37,548 bases of DNA, taken from positions 1-37,548 of the IMG/VR virus record IMGVR_UViG_3300043411_000751; one strand, given 5' to 3'. The position numbers and the translations under genes are program-made. How positions within the stretch are numbered: position 1 is the first letter of the stretch; every line of letters begins with the position of its first letter. This document shows, piece by piece, positions 18,943 through 27,712 of this stretch. The DNA comes from a virus. A model generated the notes under the pieces. That model saw only the letters and a program-made list of their open reading frames with translations, did not search any database and had not been told where the DNA came from.

Positions 18943-21023
18943 CACACATTCCTTTGGAAGCGGCTAACGACAGTGTACCCGTTTAGCTTTAGCGCAAACG
19001 TCGACGCCTCAAATAACTCGACGCTGATACTCTTTCCGTAGACGCCAAAATCAATTCGATACTGGTAAGTCGCTCCGAAAGTCGCCGCAATCGAATAGCT
19101 CGCGGTGTTAAGCATGTTTCCGTACAGGTTAATCTGGAACGCTCGGTTATTCCCAATGATTGGGTCGGTATCGACGAAAAGACGACGAAAGACTTGGTCC
19201 GTCGACCAACCGTAGTTAGTGACGAAGGGGAAGCGCACGCCCGTCGTATAAACCCCGCCAAAGTCCGCGAAGTTAGATTGCCCCATTTGCGCCATACGCC
19301 CGCCCGATGCGCCGATAGTGGGCGCCGGGAAAGGCATAGTGAGCGCGGTTGCGATGAGGGCCGAGGCATTCACGCCCTCGAACGTTGTCCAACCTCTCGA
19401 GACGTAGTCATACACGACCACGATATTATTGTAGGTCGCGCCGTCGACGGGGATGCAGCACCAAATCTCATTACGCATTTTTTGATGTGAGAGAATGGCG
19501 ATTTCCTGCGCCCACGCGTAATTCATACGTTTAAAAATGTCCTCAACTGGAGTTGATACGATGTCGAAGTTAGCGCCGTTATATTGGACGATGCCTTTCC
19601 GGTCTAAAAACCAGAGGTAGTTTTCCCAAGTGCAAGCGCCTCGTTTGGATATAATGCCGTATTGATCGCTCTTTAAGGTGAACGTCATTGTGTCAACGTC
19701 TGGCTGGGTCCCAGATAGCGAGAAAAAAGATTTTCGCTTAGCCACCACGCATTCGGTCCCATAGGCGGTAATGTTTGATACGACATCACCATCTTCGGTT
19801 TGAACATCGAAATAGTTTTCAGCGTCTACGTACTCGGGGCCGCCGCCAAATCCACCGTTTTCGTAAGGTGCGGCGAAATTAGAAACATAAACGCGGCTGC
19901 TGGCGCTTGGAAAGCCAGCCAGAATCATCATGTTGTTATATGCTTCAATAATGCTTGGGTTGCTTTGTTCTAAATACTGTCCGTCTTGAGGTTTTGCGTT
20001 GCCCCAATTTGACCATGATTGATTAAAAGAAATGTAATTGTGTTGGGGGTACAATGCAGATGCGGTTTCTCCGAGCGGAGGAAAATTAGCCCCACTTCCA
20101 AACGCATAAGTCCCCATATCCCTAAAGAAAGAAAACCCGCTCGCGTAAGATGCCATCGGGACTTGAAATATCGTTGTTGTTAATGGGACTGGGTTTAATT
20201 CTCGTTGTCCGCCAGTAATTCCAAGTATCTGTCGATAGACCAAAAGATAGCTTGCCCCGTTGGCGATAGCATCGTTTAGGAAATCGACAAAAAAGTTAAT
20301 ATCAACGCAAGTGGCGCCCAGATCAGCAACGCCAGCCCACGTTGGCGCTCGCACGCGGTTATTTAAGAAAAGATATGGCGGTGTAAATGGTGTTCCACCA
20401 TATATCGTACGAGACATTCCTTTTACGGCAGATAAGTACCAACGATAAGATAAAGACGTAGTGAAAAAGCTGGTTGCGACGTTCGGACCCACCACATATG
20501 AAAGACCGTTTGGTGCGATTACGTTTGGTTGTACCGGATACGCAAACGGAGCGTTATTTGCGGCGGGAAGATTTACCAACTGATTGGTGTCCCATGACAC
20601 CCAATATTGAGGCGCCGCCACATAAAGCATGTCGTTCAACGTTTGAATCGACGGAACATAGGTTTGTCCTACGGTACTTGTGTATGTGAGCGTGTAACCA
20701 AAAAGTCCCGAAGCGCCGGGATAAATATTTGGATACAGCTGAGTAGTGGTATTCCCACTAAGGAACGCGCCACTCTGACCAAACACTACGGAGTAAGTTG
20801 TGCCGTCGACTTTCTCATACTGATACAGCTGTGTAATGAATCCGCCAAAAGATGCGCCACCGAAATAATTAAAGCTAGGTCGCTTCGTTAGCGCACCGGG
20901 CGTGGAGAAGTCGTAGTTGATAAGACGAATCACTTGCTGTTGATCCGTCTGGTATTTAGAAATCTTAGTGTTCAATCCGCCAAAATTTGAATACCGCTCG
21001 GCTTTTACTTTTTCATAAGCCAT
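18942..21023 (-). CDS. Tail hub/stabilisation protein (P22 gp10 / tubular B type)
   Basis: A 693-residue beta-rich protein. Start MAYEKVKAERYSNFGGLNTKI, then LINYDFSTPGALTKRPSFNY and repeated blocks such as PSIQTLNDMLYVAA, GDVVSNITAYGTECVVAKRK, FFSLSG, NYLWFLDRKGIVQYNG and NEIWCCIPVDG, giving a propeller-like alternation. This N-terminal G-L-N-T-K pattern and length are typical of the large hub protein that caps the tail of podoviruses. It follows the head-tail adaptor gene by three bases, as expected for a tail assembly pair. Confidence 0.75.
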   Translation of the reverse strand: MAYEKVKAERYSNFGGLNTKISKYQTDQQQVIRLINYDFSTPGALTKRPSFNYFGGASFGGFITQLYQYEKVDGTTYSVVFGQSGAFLSGNTTTQLYPNIYPGASGLFGYTLTYTSTVGQTYVPSIQTLNDMLYVAAPQYWVSWDTNQLVNLPAANNAPFAYPVQPNVIAPNGLSYVVGPNVATSFFTTSLSYRWYLSAVKGMSRTIYGGTPFTPPYLFLNNRVRAPTWAGVADLGATCVDINFFVDFLNDAIANGASYLLVYRQILGITGGQRELNPVPLTTTIFQVPMASYASGFSFFRDMGTYAFGSGANFPPLGETASALYPQHNYISFNQSWSNWGNAKPQDGQYLEQSNPSIIEAYNNMMILAGFPSASSRVYVSNFAAPYENGGFGGGPEYVDAENYFDVQTEDGDVVSNITAYGTECVVAKRKSFFSLSGTQPDVDTMTFTLKSDQYGIISKRGACTWENYLWFLDRKGIVQYNGANFDIVSTPVEDIFKRMNYAWAQEIAILSHQKMRNEIWCCIPVDGATYNNIVVVYDYVSRGWTTFEGVNASALIATALTMPFPAPTIGASGGRMAQMGQSNFADFGGVYTTGVRFPFVTNYGWSTDQVFRRLFVDTDPIIGNNRAFQINLYGNMLNTASYSIAATFGATYQYRIDFGVYGKSISVELFEASTFALKLNGYTVVSRFQRNV

Positions 21024-21026
21024 TGT

Positions 21027-21701
21027 TTACCATCCGAAGTAGGCGCCGCCGTTATCGATGCCCGTTTCCACGACCATTCTTGGCTGATCCAAATTTCTGT
21101 TCTGACTATCTTGTTTCATCATCTCTTCGTACATTCCAAGCTTTTGCGAAAAGACAGGATTAGGGTCGCGTTGGTCTTTTAAGAATCCGTCTAGCGTCGC
21201 ATAGATTGCAATCATCTCGTGATACTGTTCTGGGATGTCCGGGGACTCGGTGCTAGTCGTCATGTCCGCAATCAAATAGCTGTAGAGTAATTGCAGCGTG
21301 TACGCCTGGTCGGGGCATTTTACTAACGTGATGTAACCCTTATTAATCCAGTACGCCGCAGGCGTTCCCGTCCCTTGTGGAAGCAATGTCCTTTGTACAG
21401 GTGTCACAACCTGCAAAATACGAATATCCTGATTGGGATATGTCCCGCCCGGCATAATAATCTCAGCGCGATGAAGCCGTAGGAAGTCCGTAGGTAGCGT
21501 GTAGCTCTCGGTGTTTACGACCGTTGTGGTCTGTACCGATTTCGAAAACCACAATTCACCACTCTGAATTAATTTCTTCTGCACCTGTCTCGCAGCATTG
21601 TTGATAAACACATCGACTTGCGGGGTTGTGAAATACCCGCTGCCGCCGCCTGGGTCATCTAACCAAGTCAAAACGAGCGTTCTTAAATCTGCTAGCGTCA
21701 T
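21027..21701 (-). CDS. Head-tail adaptor protein (P22 gp4 / tubular A type)
   Basis: About 224 residues from ATG 21701, which overlaps the upstream stop (ATGA) and follows GGGGGACAGC. Motifs: LRTLVLTWLDDPGGGSGYFT, VFINNAARQVQKKLI, SYTLPTDFLRLHRAEI, then PEQYHEMIAIYATLDGFLKD and a helical end. The order (helical N-terminus, LPxDFLRL, YHE helix) is the usual one for the adaptor that bolts onto the portal in short-tailed phages. Confidence 0.75.
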   Translation of the reverse strand: MTLADLRTLVLTWLDDPGGGSGYFTTPQVDVFINNAARQVQKKLIQSGELWFSKSVQTTTVVNTESYTLPTDFLRLHRAEIIMPGGTYPNQDIRILQVVTPVQRTLLPQGTGTPAAYWINKGYITLVKCPDQAYTLQLLYSYLIADMTTSTESPDIPEQYHEMIAIYATLDGFLKDQRDPNPVFSQKLGMYEEMMKQDSQNRNLDQPRMVVETGIDNGGAYFGW

Positions 21702-23332
21702 GCTGTCCCCCATTTATTCTGGGCGTAAGTTTGAATGTCTGTAAAATTCTGTGAGGTCAGTACGGATGCGGCGATAAAGACTTCGCACAGGTACCCGCTA
21801 AACATGTAAAACCCGCCGCTACCGTGATCACCGCCCATGGAACAAGCTTGTTTTAGCACGCCGCTTGCTTGGGTATCGGAACCGGCCCCCGCGTTATTGA
21901 CAGAGCTGCGCATGGTTGTGGTGTCGTAGCTCCACTTTAGAACAAACGGCGCCGACGTGCTGATTGTTCCAGAGCTAATCGCTCTTCGCCCTACGTTATA
22001 ATCATAGTAATCAATTCGACTTAAATCAGATTGCTCGCAGGTAAGCTCGTTTGTTGCACCAGCCGCCGAATCCAAAAAGGCGTCATACTGACGAATGCGA
22101 GCTGGCTTAGCGATAACGATTACCGTAAACGTAGATAAATCCCCCGAGGTGCTAAAGTCCATTCGGTCATTCGACCCGTCATACAACGCCGCATAGAGGG
22201 AATTTACAGCACTCACAGTGAGAATCGGTTGGCGAATTCCCGTTCCTTGCGTCGCGTTTCTCACATTCCCCGATTTATCGTTTATCTGAGAGATTGCACC
22301 AGTTCCGCCGTCGTAGGTCATCGTAGGAACGTCTGCGTAATCGTACCAGTTGGTTAGGGTCAGCGAAGTGGGCGTCCAATTGGTCAGCGTGTTAGAAACT
22401 TGCGATGTGCTACCGCCCGGATTGGTCGCGGTCACACTACACGTAATGCTTTGACCTTCGTCGGCAGTGACGACCGCGTAGGTTGAATTAGTGCCGTTAG
22501 ATACGTTCGTTCCGTTTCGCTTCCACTGGTAAGCGTAAGTCGGCGTCGCGATACTCGTCCAAGTGCCGTTAGTGGTGGAGAGGGTTTTGCCTGCGTACAC
22601 ATAGCCCGAAGCAACGGGCGCTACCGTATTTACCGGCGCGGCCTCGGTGACATTCGCAGTCGAATTACTCGTCGCATTGGTATCGCCACCGGGATTACTT
22701 GCCGTGACCCGACAGCTAAGCGGATTTCCAATGTCCGCTGTGACTGGCGTGTAGGTGCTTGCGGTTGCGCTCGCAATCGTCGACCCATTCCTAAGCCATT
22801 GATAGGCGTAAGTGATAGTCGCCGTTCCCGTCCAAGTGCCGGAAGTCGATGAAAGGCTTCCGCCGACAATTGGCGTTCCCGTGACAGCTGGCGCCACCGT
22901 ATTGGTTGGCGCGTCGGCGTAAGCGTTCGATGTGGAATTACTCGTCGCGGAATTATTTCCGAAAGAGTTGGTCGCAGTGACTTGGCAGCTAAGAGGCGAG
23001 CCAATGTCTGCTACCGCAACAACGTAGGTCTGACTGGTTGCGCCCCCAATGGGTACGCCATTTCGAAGCCACAAATAGGTAAACGTAATTGGCTCGGCGC
23101 CCAACCAATCACCATCGGTAGTGCTAAGTGTATTCCCGACAAGCGGAGTCCCGGTAACGACGGGTGAAGCCTCGAGTTGTGGACTTTCGATGACCGGCTC
23201 ACCGTTTACATAAGCGACCCATGTGACAGTGGCACCGTAAAGCGAGCTAGTATAGCTGGCAGTCATACCGTGAAGCGCGGATGTGTAGGACGCGGTGTAA
23301 CCTAGGATGTATGCGGGCGTCGTCCAACTCAT
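21698..23332 (-). CDS. Ig-repeat virion protein with lectin-like C-terminus
   Basis: A 544-residue protein. Residues about 50..140, 145..230 and 235..320 are three Ig-like domains with the same plan: P-x-V-x-G-x-x-x-x-G-x-x-L, then W-x-x-x-x-x-x-x-Y-x-Y-x-W, GAT or SAT, then D-x-G-x-x-x-x-C-x-V-T-A-x-N. Residues about 330..544 include YDGSNDRMDFST and MFSGYLCEVFIAAS, a LamG/concanavalin-like fold that binds glycans in other proteins. The start MSWTTPAYILGYTASYTS has an alternating tyrosine pattern. Probably a capsid or tail decoration that sticks to surfaces or the host. No good ribosome-binding site precedes ATG 23332. Confidence 0.75.
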   Translation of the reverse strand: MSWTTPAYILGYTASYTSALHGMTASYTSSLYGATVTWVAYVNGEPVIESPQLEASPVVTGTPLVGNTLSTTDGDWLGAEPITFTYLWLRNGVPIGGATSQTYVVAVADIGSPLSCQVTATNSFGNNSATSNSTSNAYADAPTNTVAPAVTGTPIVGGSLSSTSGTWTGTATITYAYQWLRNGSTIASATASTYTPVTADIGNPLSCRVTASNPGGDTNATSNSTANVTEAAPVNTVAPVASGYVYAGKTLSTTNGTWTSIATPTYAYQWKRNGTNVSNGTNSTYAVVTADEGQSITCSVTATNPGGSTSQVSNTLTNWTPTSLTLTNWYDYADVPTMTYDGGTGAISQINDKSGNVRNATQGTGIRQPILTVSAVNSLYAALYDGSNDRMDFSTSGDLSTFTVIVIAKPARIRQYDAFLDSAAGATNELTCEQSDLSRIDYYDYNVGRRAISSGTISTSAPFVLKWSYDTTTMRSSVNNAGAGSDTQASGVLKQACSMGGDHGSGGFYMFSGYLCEVFIAASVLTSQNFTDIQTYAQNKWGTA

Positions 23333-23345
23333 AGGCGCTAGGGTA

Positions 23346-25490
23346 TCACTTGAGATCCATCAATTGCACCCATTCCGCCGCAACGGACTGCCACGAGAAT
23401 TGCTCGGAAGTCGGATTAATCTCGCGCCATTTCTCTTTTTCAATCGCGTCAATGACACGCGCTGCGTAGACGGAGTAGTTGGACTTTGGATCCAGCTCCA
23501 ACATGTCTTTCGGCATGTGTTTCATCGTGTCGGGTAACGCGCCCCACTTACGAACGACGGGCCACACGCGACACAGATGCGTCTCGACGGCGCTGATACA
23601 AAAGGTCTCAAGAAAACTTGTCGGGTATAGCCAGACGCTCGCCGAGTCCAATTCGGCTACCAACCGATTTTGGTCGATATTGCCCACAAGCTTCACGTAG
23701 GGCCGTTCGGCACACAGTTGTTTAAGCCGGTCCGCCTCGTGCCCCACGCCGTTTTTGTACATATTATCGAAGCCGTAATAGACGTGAAGTGTCGCTTCGG
23801 GAAGGCTTTGCACCACTAAATCCATGACCTTGAGAGCGTCCTCGAGGCCTCTATCAGGCGACGAGACGTAAACCACTTTGTTGCGGTCCTTATTCACCTC
23901 TCGCTCACCGAATCGATTCGGATCAATACCGTTTCTAGTCACAATGACTTTGTCGCGAGGAACACCAAACAGAGTATTGACGTAATCGCGATGAAAGTCC
24001 GATAGGCAAAGCGCATAATCGTAGTTCTGATGATTCTCAATTCCGGGCGCCATGAGGTCATGTAGCCAAATATAGGTTTTAGCGACAGTTAGTTTAGTCG
24101 TGTGTCTCCAAGCGACATGTACTTCCGGTAAAAACTCATTCATGTAGTCTTTCACCGTTTGCGCTGACCGATATTCTACCCCGTCGATGACCTTCGTTGA
24201 GACGCGGTTATTAAAAATAATGACCTTACGACCTGTGAGGCGGTGTAGGGCATCCGCCATGTGTATCGCTGCCGTCTCACTACCGCCGCATCCTTGCGTC
24301 TTTAAAATATCTTTATCCCACTCGTAAAATCCAACTGGATGTCCCGTAATGACAATATCAGTCGTTTTCTTTAGCCGCGCTTCGGGGACGATTTCTAACT
24401 TCGCTTTAAACTCATTCGCTTTATCGACGATTTCCAACGCTTCCGGCGTGGGTCGTATATCTTGGGACTCCGTCGCGAATGCAATCGCCTTATCGTAATC
24501 GCCCATATTGAAGTGAATGCGAGCTAGCTGCATCGTCGGCGCAATGTCATACGAATCGTCGTGTCGATGCGTGGGCGGAGCAATGGCGGCAATGGATTGC
24601 TTCATGCAGTTTCGGGCCGCGTGATAACACGGCAACGCTTCCGCGAATCGGTTTTGAGCGATGTAGCATTCACCTAAGAGATTGAAAAATTCAGCACGAG
24701 TAGGTGCGAGCGGAATGCCTGCGTGAATAATGGAAATCGCTTCCTCGAATTGCTTTAGCTCCATAGCGGCGAGAGCGGCGTACTGAATCGCCATTAGGCG
24801 GTCGTAGAGCTCAATGTCTGGCGCCTTCGATGCTTCCATGAGTTTTTGGTAGGCCTCGAGGGGCTTTTTATTCTCGAATAGCTCTTTTCCCCAATAAAAC
24901 TTCATGCGACCGCCCATAGGTTGCATCGAATGCTTTTCAAAAATATTTAGGTTTCGTCCTTTGTCTTGTTCGATGTCATCGGCGCTGCGGTGATGCTTCA
25001 CCCGCCATTGCGTTGCGTACATGACAGTCGGTTGAAAGCCATTGATGGGAGCAAGTCCCTCATGGACGAAGAATTTCCACTCAAAGTTACCGTTGTTTTT
25101 GACGATGCGTTCACGCGAAAAGGTGCAGACCGGGCGACCGACCGAATCGTGGGCGTAGTCGTAGGACGCAAACCACATGTCGGCGTGGCCTAGCATGTTT
25201 TTAAAGGCTTTGAAGCCTTCGGCGTCCTCTAAGGTATCGTCTGCGTCCAACCAAAGGATGTAATCGGTTTTAGCGTGGGAAAAAGCGTAATTACGGGCCG
25301 CTGCGAAGTCGAATACCCAATCGAAGTGGTGAACGTTGCAATTATAACTCTTAGCTATTTCTATGGTGCGGTCGGTTGACCCGGTGTCGGTGACGTGAAT
25401 TTCGTCAAAGCAGTCTTTAACGCTATCGAGAAGGCGCGGTAGGTTTCGTTCCTCGTTTTTGACGATGATACACAGTGCAATGGTCGGCAT
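23346..25490 (-). CDS. GT2 - TPR - GT-B fusion glycosyltransferase
   Basis: A 714-residue enzyme. Residues 1..95 form a GT2 domain: LCIIVKNEERNLPRLLDSV, TDTGSTDRT and the metal/nucleotide motif LDADD (81..85). Residues about 215..370 hold TPR-like helices (FFNLLGECYIAQNRFAEALP, DYDKAIAFATESQD). Residues about 385..714 are a GT-B domain with GCGGSETAAIHMADAL, VYVSSPDRGLEDAL, and E-x7-E in LETFCISAVETHL. Two transferase activities in one chain fit stepwise building of a disaccharide on a protein or lipid. It sits between decoration-protein genes and the Ig protein, suggesting that a virion protein is the acceptor. The alternative is modification of host envelope. GGGGGA precedes ATG. Confidence 0.85.
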   Translation of the reverse strand: MPTIALCIIVKNEERNLPRLLDSVKDCFDEIHVTDTGSTDRTIEIAKSYNCNVHHFDWVFDFAAARNYAFSHAKTDYILWLDADDTLEDAEGFKAFKNMLGHADMWFASYDYAHDSVGRPVCTFSRERIVKNNGNFEWKFFVHEGLAPINGFQPTVMYATQWRVKHHRSADDIEQDKGRNLNIFEKHSMQPMGGRMKFYWGKELFENKKPLEAYQKLMEASKAPDIELYDRLMAIQYAALAAMELKQFEEAISIIHAGIPLAPTRAEFFNLLGECYIAQNRFAEALPCYHAARNCMKQSIAAIAPPTHRHDDSYDIAPTMQLARIHFNMGDYDKAIAFATESQDIRPTPEALEIVDKANEFKAKLEIVPEARLKKTTDIVITGHPVGFYEWDKDILKTQGCGGSETAAIHMADALHRLTGRKVIIFNNRVSTKVIDGVEYRSAQTVKDYMNEFLPEVHVAWRHTTKLTVAKTYIWLHDLMAPGIENHQNYDYALCLSDFHRDYVNTLFGVPRDKVIVTRNGIDPNRFGEREVNKDRNKVVYVSSPDRGLEDALKVMDLVVQSLPEATLHVYYGFDNMYKNGVGHEADRLKQLCAERPYVKLVGNIDQNRLVAELDSASVWLYPTSFLETFCISAVETHLCRVWPVVRKWGALPDTMKHMPKDMLELDPKSNYSVYAARVIDAIEKEKWREINPTSEQFSWQSVAAEWVQLMDLK

Positions 25491-25531
25491 TATTTCCCCC
25501 GGTTATGTCAGGGAAGTGTAGCCGACGAGAT

Positions 25532-25565
25532 CGAAAAGAAAAGGGCGGAGATTTCTCCCCGCCCC
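25532..25565 (-). terminator. Rho-independent terminator after the decoration gene
   Basis: On the minus strand GGGCGGGGAGA pairs with TCTCCGCCC (two bulged bases), loop AAA, then TTTTCTTTTC. It lies 26 bases after the stop of 25592..26035 and separates the capsid genes from the glycosyltransferase gene. Confidence 0.75.
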
Positions 25566-25591
25566 AATCCTACATTCGCCAAGGGAACGTG

Positions 25592-26035
25592 TTAGACGCT
25601 CGCTCCGAACTGCGACTTGATGTCCTGGAGTGCTTTCACGCTGAGCGTGACAGCTGCCGACTGGATGGCGGTGTTAGCGCCTGCGGCAACCAGTGTGATG
25701 ACATCGCCAGCTTGCAACGTCCAAGTGACGCCTGCACCGACGTTGAACGTCTGTCCGCCCGACGTTCCAAGTGCCTGAGCAACCATGGAAGCGCCGATAG
25801 CAATAGCCGTGAAGCCAGTGCCCACGACGAAGCGATTGAGCCACAAGGACATATTGGGTGCGCCCGATAGTCCCTGACAAGCTAGTCCAGCGCCGACCAA
25901 CTGGCCCGGCATTGGGATAACGGCAACGGCGTTAGTTAAGCCGACGGGTCCGCCGCCAACAAAACCGACAGCGAATGCCGAGTTGAAGTTTACAACCTGT
26001 TGAGACGAATCTAAGTCTCTATTTACGATAGCCAT
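25592..26035 (-). CDS. Capsid decoration or head-fibre protein
   Basis: A 147-residue protein rich in Ala, Gly and Val, low in charge: NSAFAVGFVGGGPVGLTNAV, then AIAIGASMVAQALGTSG, then GAGVTWTLQAGDVITLVAAG. The short alternate strands and the GVTWTLQAGDVITL end are typical of small phage surface proteins. A strong AAGGAAAATTC site and its own terminator argue for abundant expression right after the major capsid genes. It overlaps the preceding gene by 17 bases. Decoration protein is the likeliest role. Confidence 0.65.
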   Translation of the reverse strand: MAIVNRDLDSSQQVVNFNSAFAVGFVGGGPVGLTNAVAVIPMPGQLVGAGLACQGLSGAPNMSLWLNRFVVGTGFTAIAIGASMVAQALGTSGGQTFNVGAGVTWTLQAGDVITLVAAGANTAIQSAAVTLSVKALQDIKSQFGASV

Positions 26036-26441
26036 GTGAATTTTCCTTTCGGTAAGTTTTATCTAAAGTCGACGTGTTTATTCCGTCGGTTGCCTTCGCA
26101 AACTGCCGCCTGAAATCGAGTAGGAAACTTTCGATATTATTTCGTAAGTCCCGACTCTTCCCCTCTTCGACCATCTCGTTTTGTTTTAGGACATCGTCTG
26201 CCGTGACACCGCTATTCCACAAATCCATTGCGCGAAGTCTAGAGATGACAGGCTCGACGCCCCAATCAACGGGACGGCCTTGAGCGGTCCAATTGTCAGT
26301 AAGCGAAAAAATGAAATGGGGCGGACTTAGCTTGTCTCGGCTTTGCCGATAGACATCAATCCTGGGCGGCTTGTTACATACAGCGAATAACTCGCCATCG
26401 TAATGCTTTAAATACCCGGTTAATGACTTAGCTTTATCCAC
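26019..26441 (-). CDS. Hypothetical protein of the capsid cluster (140 aa)
   Basis: Started at GTG 26441 with GGGGGGA upstream; a TTG at 26456 is the alternative. The protein has a compact first half (LTGYLKHYDGELFAVCNKPP, then HFIFSLTDNWTAQGRPVDWG) and a helical second half (EMVEEGKSRDLRNNIESFLL). Proteins with this DNWxxxGxPxxWGxxPV pattern are found next to phage capsid genes and may act in head assembly or completion. Function not established. Confidence 0.65.
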   Translation of the reverse strand: MDKAKSLTGYLKHYDGELFAVCNKPPRIDVYRQSRDKLSPPHFIFSLTDNWTAQGRPVDWGVEPVISRLRAMDLWNSGVTADDVLKQNEMVEEGKSRDLRNNIESFLLDFRRQFAKATDGINTSTLDKTYRKENSHGYRK

Positions 26442-26461
26442 CCCAAATCCCCCCAACCAAA

Positions 26462-27679
26462 TTACGGAGCTAAATATTCTTGTACAGCGGCCTGACCCGA
26501 CGGTTGTTCGTTAAAGAGCTGTGCGAAATATCGCACGCGCACTTCAAACTGATCCGACGAGGTTTGCGCAATGTACATAGTTCCCGTTTCATCGGCGAAT
26601 TCCATGTCACTCAAGACGTACTGTTTCCAGTTACCTTCAGTGAGGAAGAAGAACCGACGAGGACAATCTTTATCCGGCACAACGGCGATGCCGTTGAAAT
26701 CGAGATAAAATTTATCCTTCTCTGCGAAACCGCCATCGCCTTTAACGGTATTGTTGTACCGTTTGTCGGCAGTGAGCAATTTCTGGTACATGCGAAGCGA
26801 GTCGAAATCGCAATAGATGGCGCTGTATTTAGCTCCACCGCGATTCATTCCCGCGTTCCATGCTTGCTGTAACGTATCGAGTTTCAACTGTTGTGCATTG
26901 TTCAAATCCACAACGTTGCCCTGGTACGCCTGATAGGTAGAACGGTCGACGCCGTAAATCGTCGAAGTGCCGCCATCCATGGAGTACAGCAACCCTTTCA
27001 TTTCGTAGCCATAGCTGCCTGAGCGAATGACTTTGTCATCAGCTGCGACAGTGACAGCGGCGGAAAGAGTGAGCGTTGCCGTTGAATCCGTAGGACTTCC
27101 CGAAATCGCGTTAATCGTGACCGATGTAGCGACAGGGGTAGCGCCGTTATAGATATCAATGACCATGCCGACATCGAGGAATTTCAACGCTGGCTCTACT
27201 GATTCGCGTCCTTTCACGACAAGAGTCGTAGAGGCGACAGCGGCAGTATTGACCTGCGCGAGTGTTCCCGAGCCGTCCCATGACAGCTGACGGTTAACGT
27301 CGTTGGAAAGGTCTTTGTATCCCATTTCCAATTCGTAAGCGGCAGATCGAACGAATGACCCACGGTCGTTTTGCGACGCTTTGATCATGGGCCCAGACAC
27401 GCCGAATCTCAAATAATTAAAAGCTGACGTGATAGTCGCCTGCACAGTCGTTTGACGACCGATGCTTGGCAATGTTCCGCCGTCGCTTGTGGCGCCGATG
27501 CCCTGGTTACGTCGCACGCGAAGTGGACGAATAACCTGGAAACCAGACCAACCCTGTTTTACTTTTTCCGACCCACGAAGAATGGGGATCTCTTCACTGA
27601 ATTGATCCGCAATTGGGCCTTGATAGTAGTTTTTTAGCTCGGCCATTCCCGAGACTATGCCCTGAAAAGAATTTGCCAT
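26462..27679 (-). CDS. Major capsid protein (HK97 fold)
   Basis: A 405-residue protein starting MANSFQGIVSGMAELKNYYQ. It follows the layout of large-phage capsid proteins: N-arm with EEIPILRGSEK, RFGVSGPMIKAS, YELEMGYKDLSNDVNRQLSW (long spine helix), an inserted Ser/Thr-rich domain (residues about 160..215), and C-terminal parts with YCDFDSLRMYQKLL, VVPDKDCPRRFFFLTEGNWK and the acidic DMEFADETG. It comes directly after the scaffold gene with GAGGGG before the ATG, as in all P22-like orders. Confidence 0.85.
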   Translation of the reverse strand: MANSFQGIVSGMAELKNYYQGPIADQFSEEIPILRGSEKVKQGWSGFQVIRPLRVRRNQGIGATSDGGTLPSIGRQTTVQATITSAFNYLRFGVSGPMIKASQNDRGSFVRSAAYELEMGYKDLSNDVNRQLSWDGSGTLAQVNTAAVASTTLVVKGRESVEPALKFLDVGMVIDIYNGATPVATSVTINAISGSPTDSTATLTLSAAVTVAADDKVIRSGSYGYEMKGLLYSMDGGTSTIYGVDRSTYQAYQGNVVDLNNAQQLKLDTLQQAWNAGMNRGGAKYSAIYCDFDSLRMYQKLLTADKRYNNTVKGDGGFAEKDKFYLDFNGIAVVPDKDCPRRFFFLTEGNWKQYVLSDMEFADETGTMYIAQTSSDQFEVRVRYFAQLFNEQPSGQAAVQEYLAP

Positions 27680-27712
27680 GGCAAACCCCTCTAGATTTGA
27701 AAGTGGTTTTAG

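Noticed and set aside
26480-26872. 130-codon plus-strand ORF over the capsid gene
   Set aside because: It is a shadow of the major capsid gene, with no start signal.
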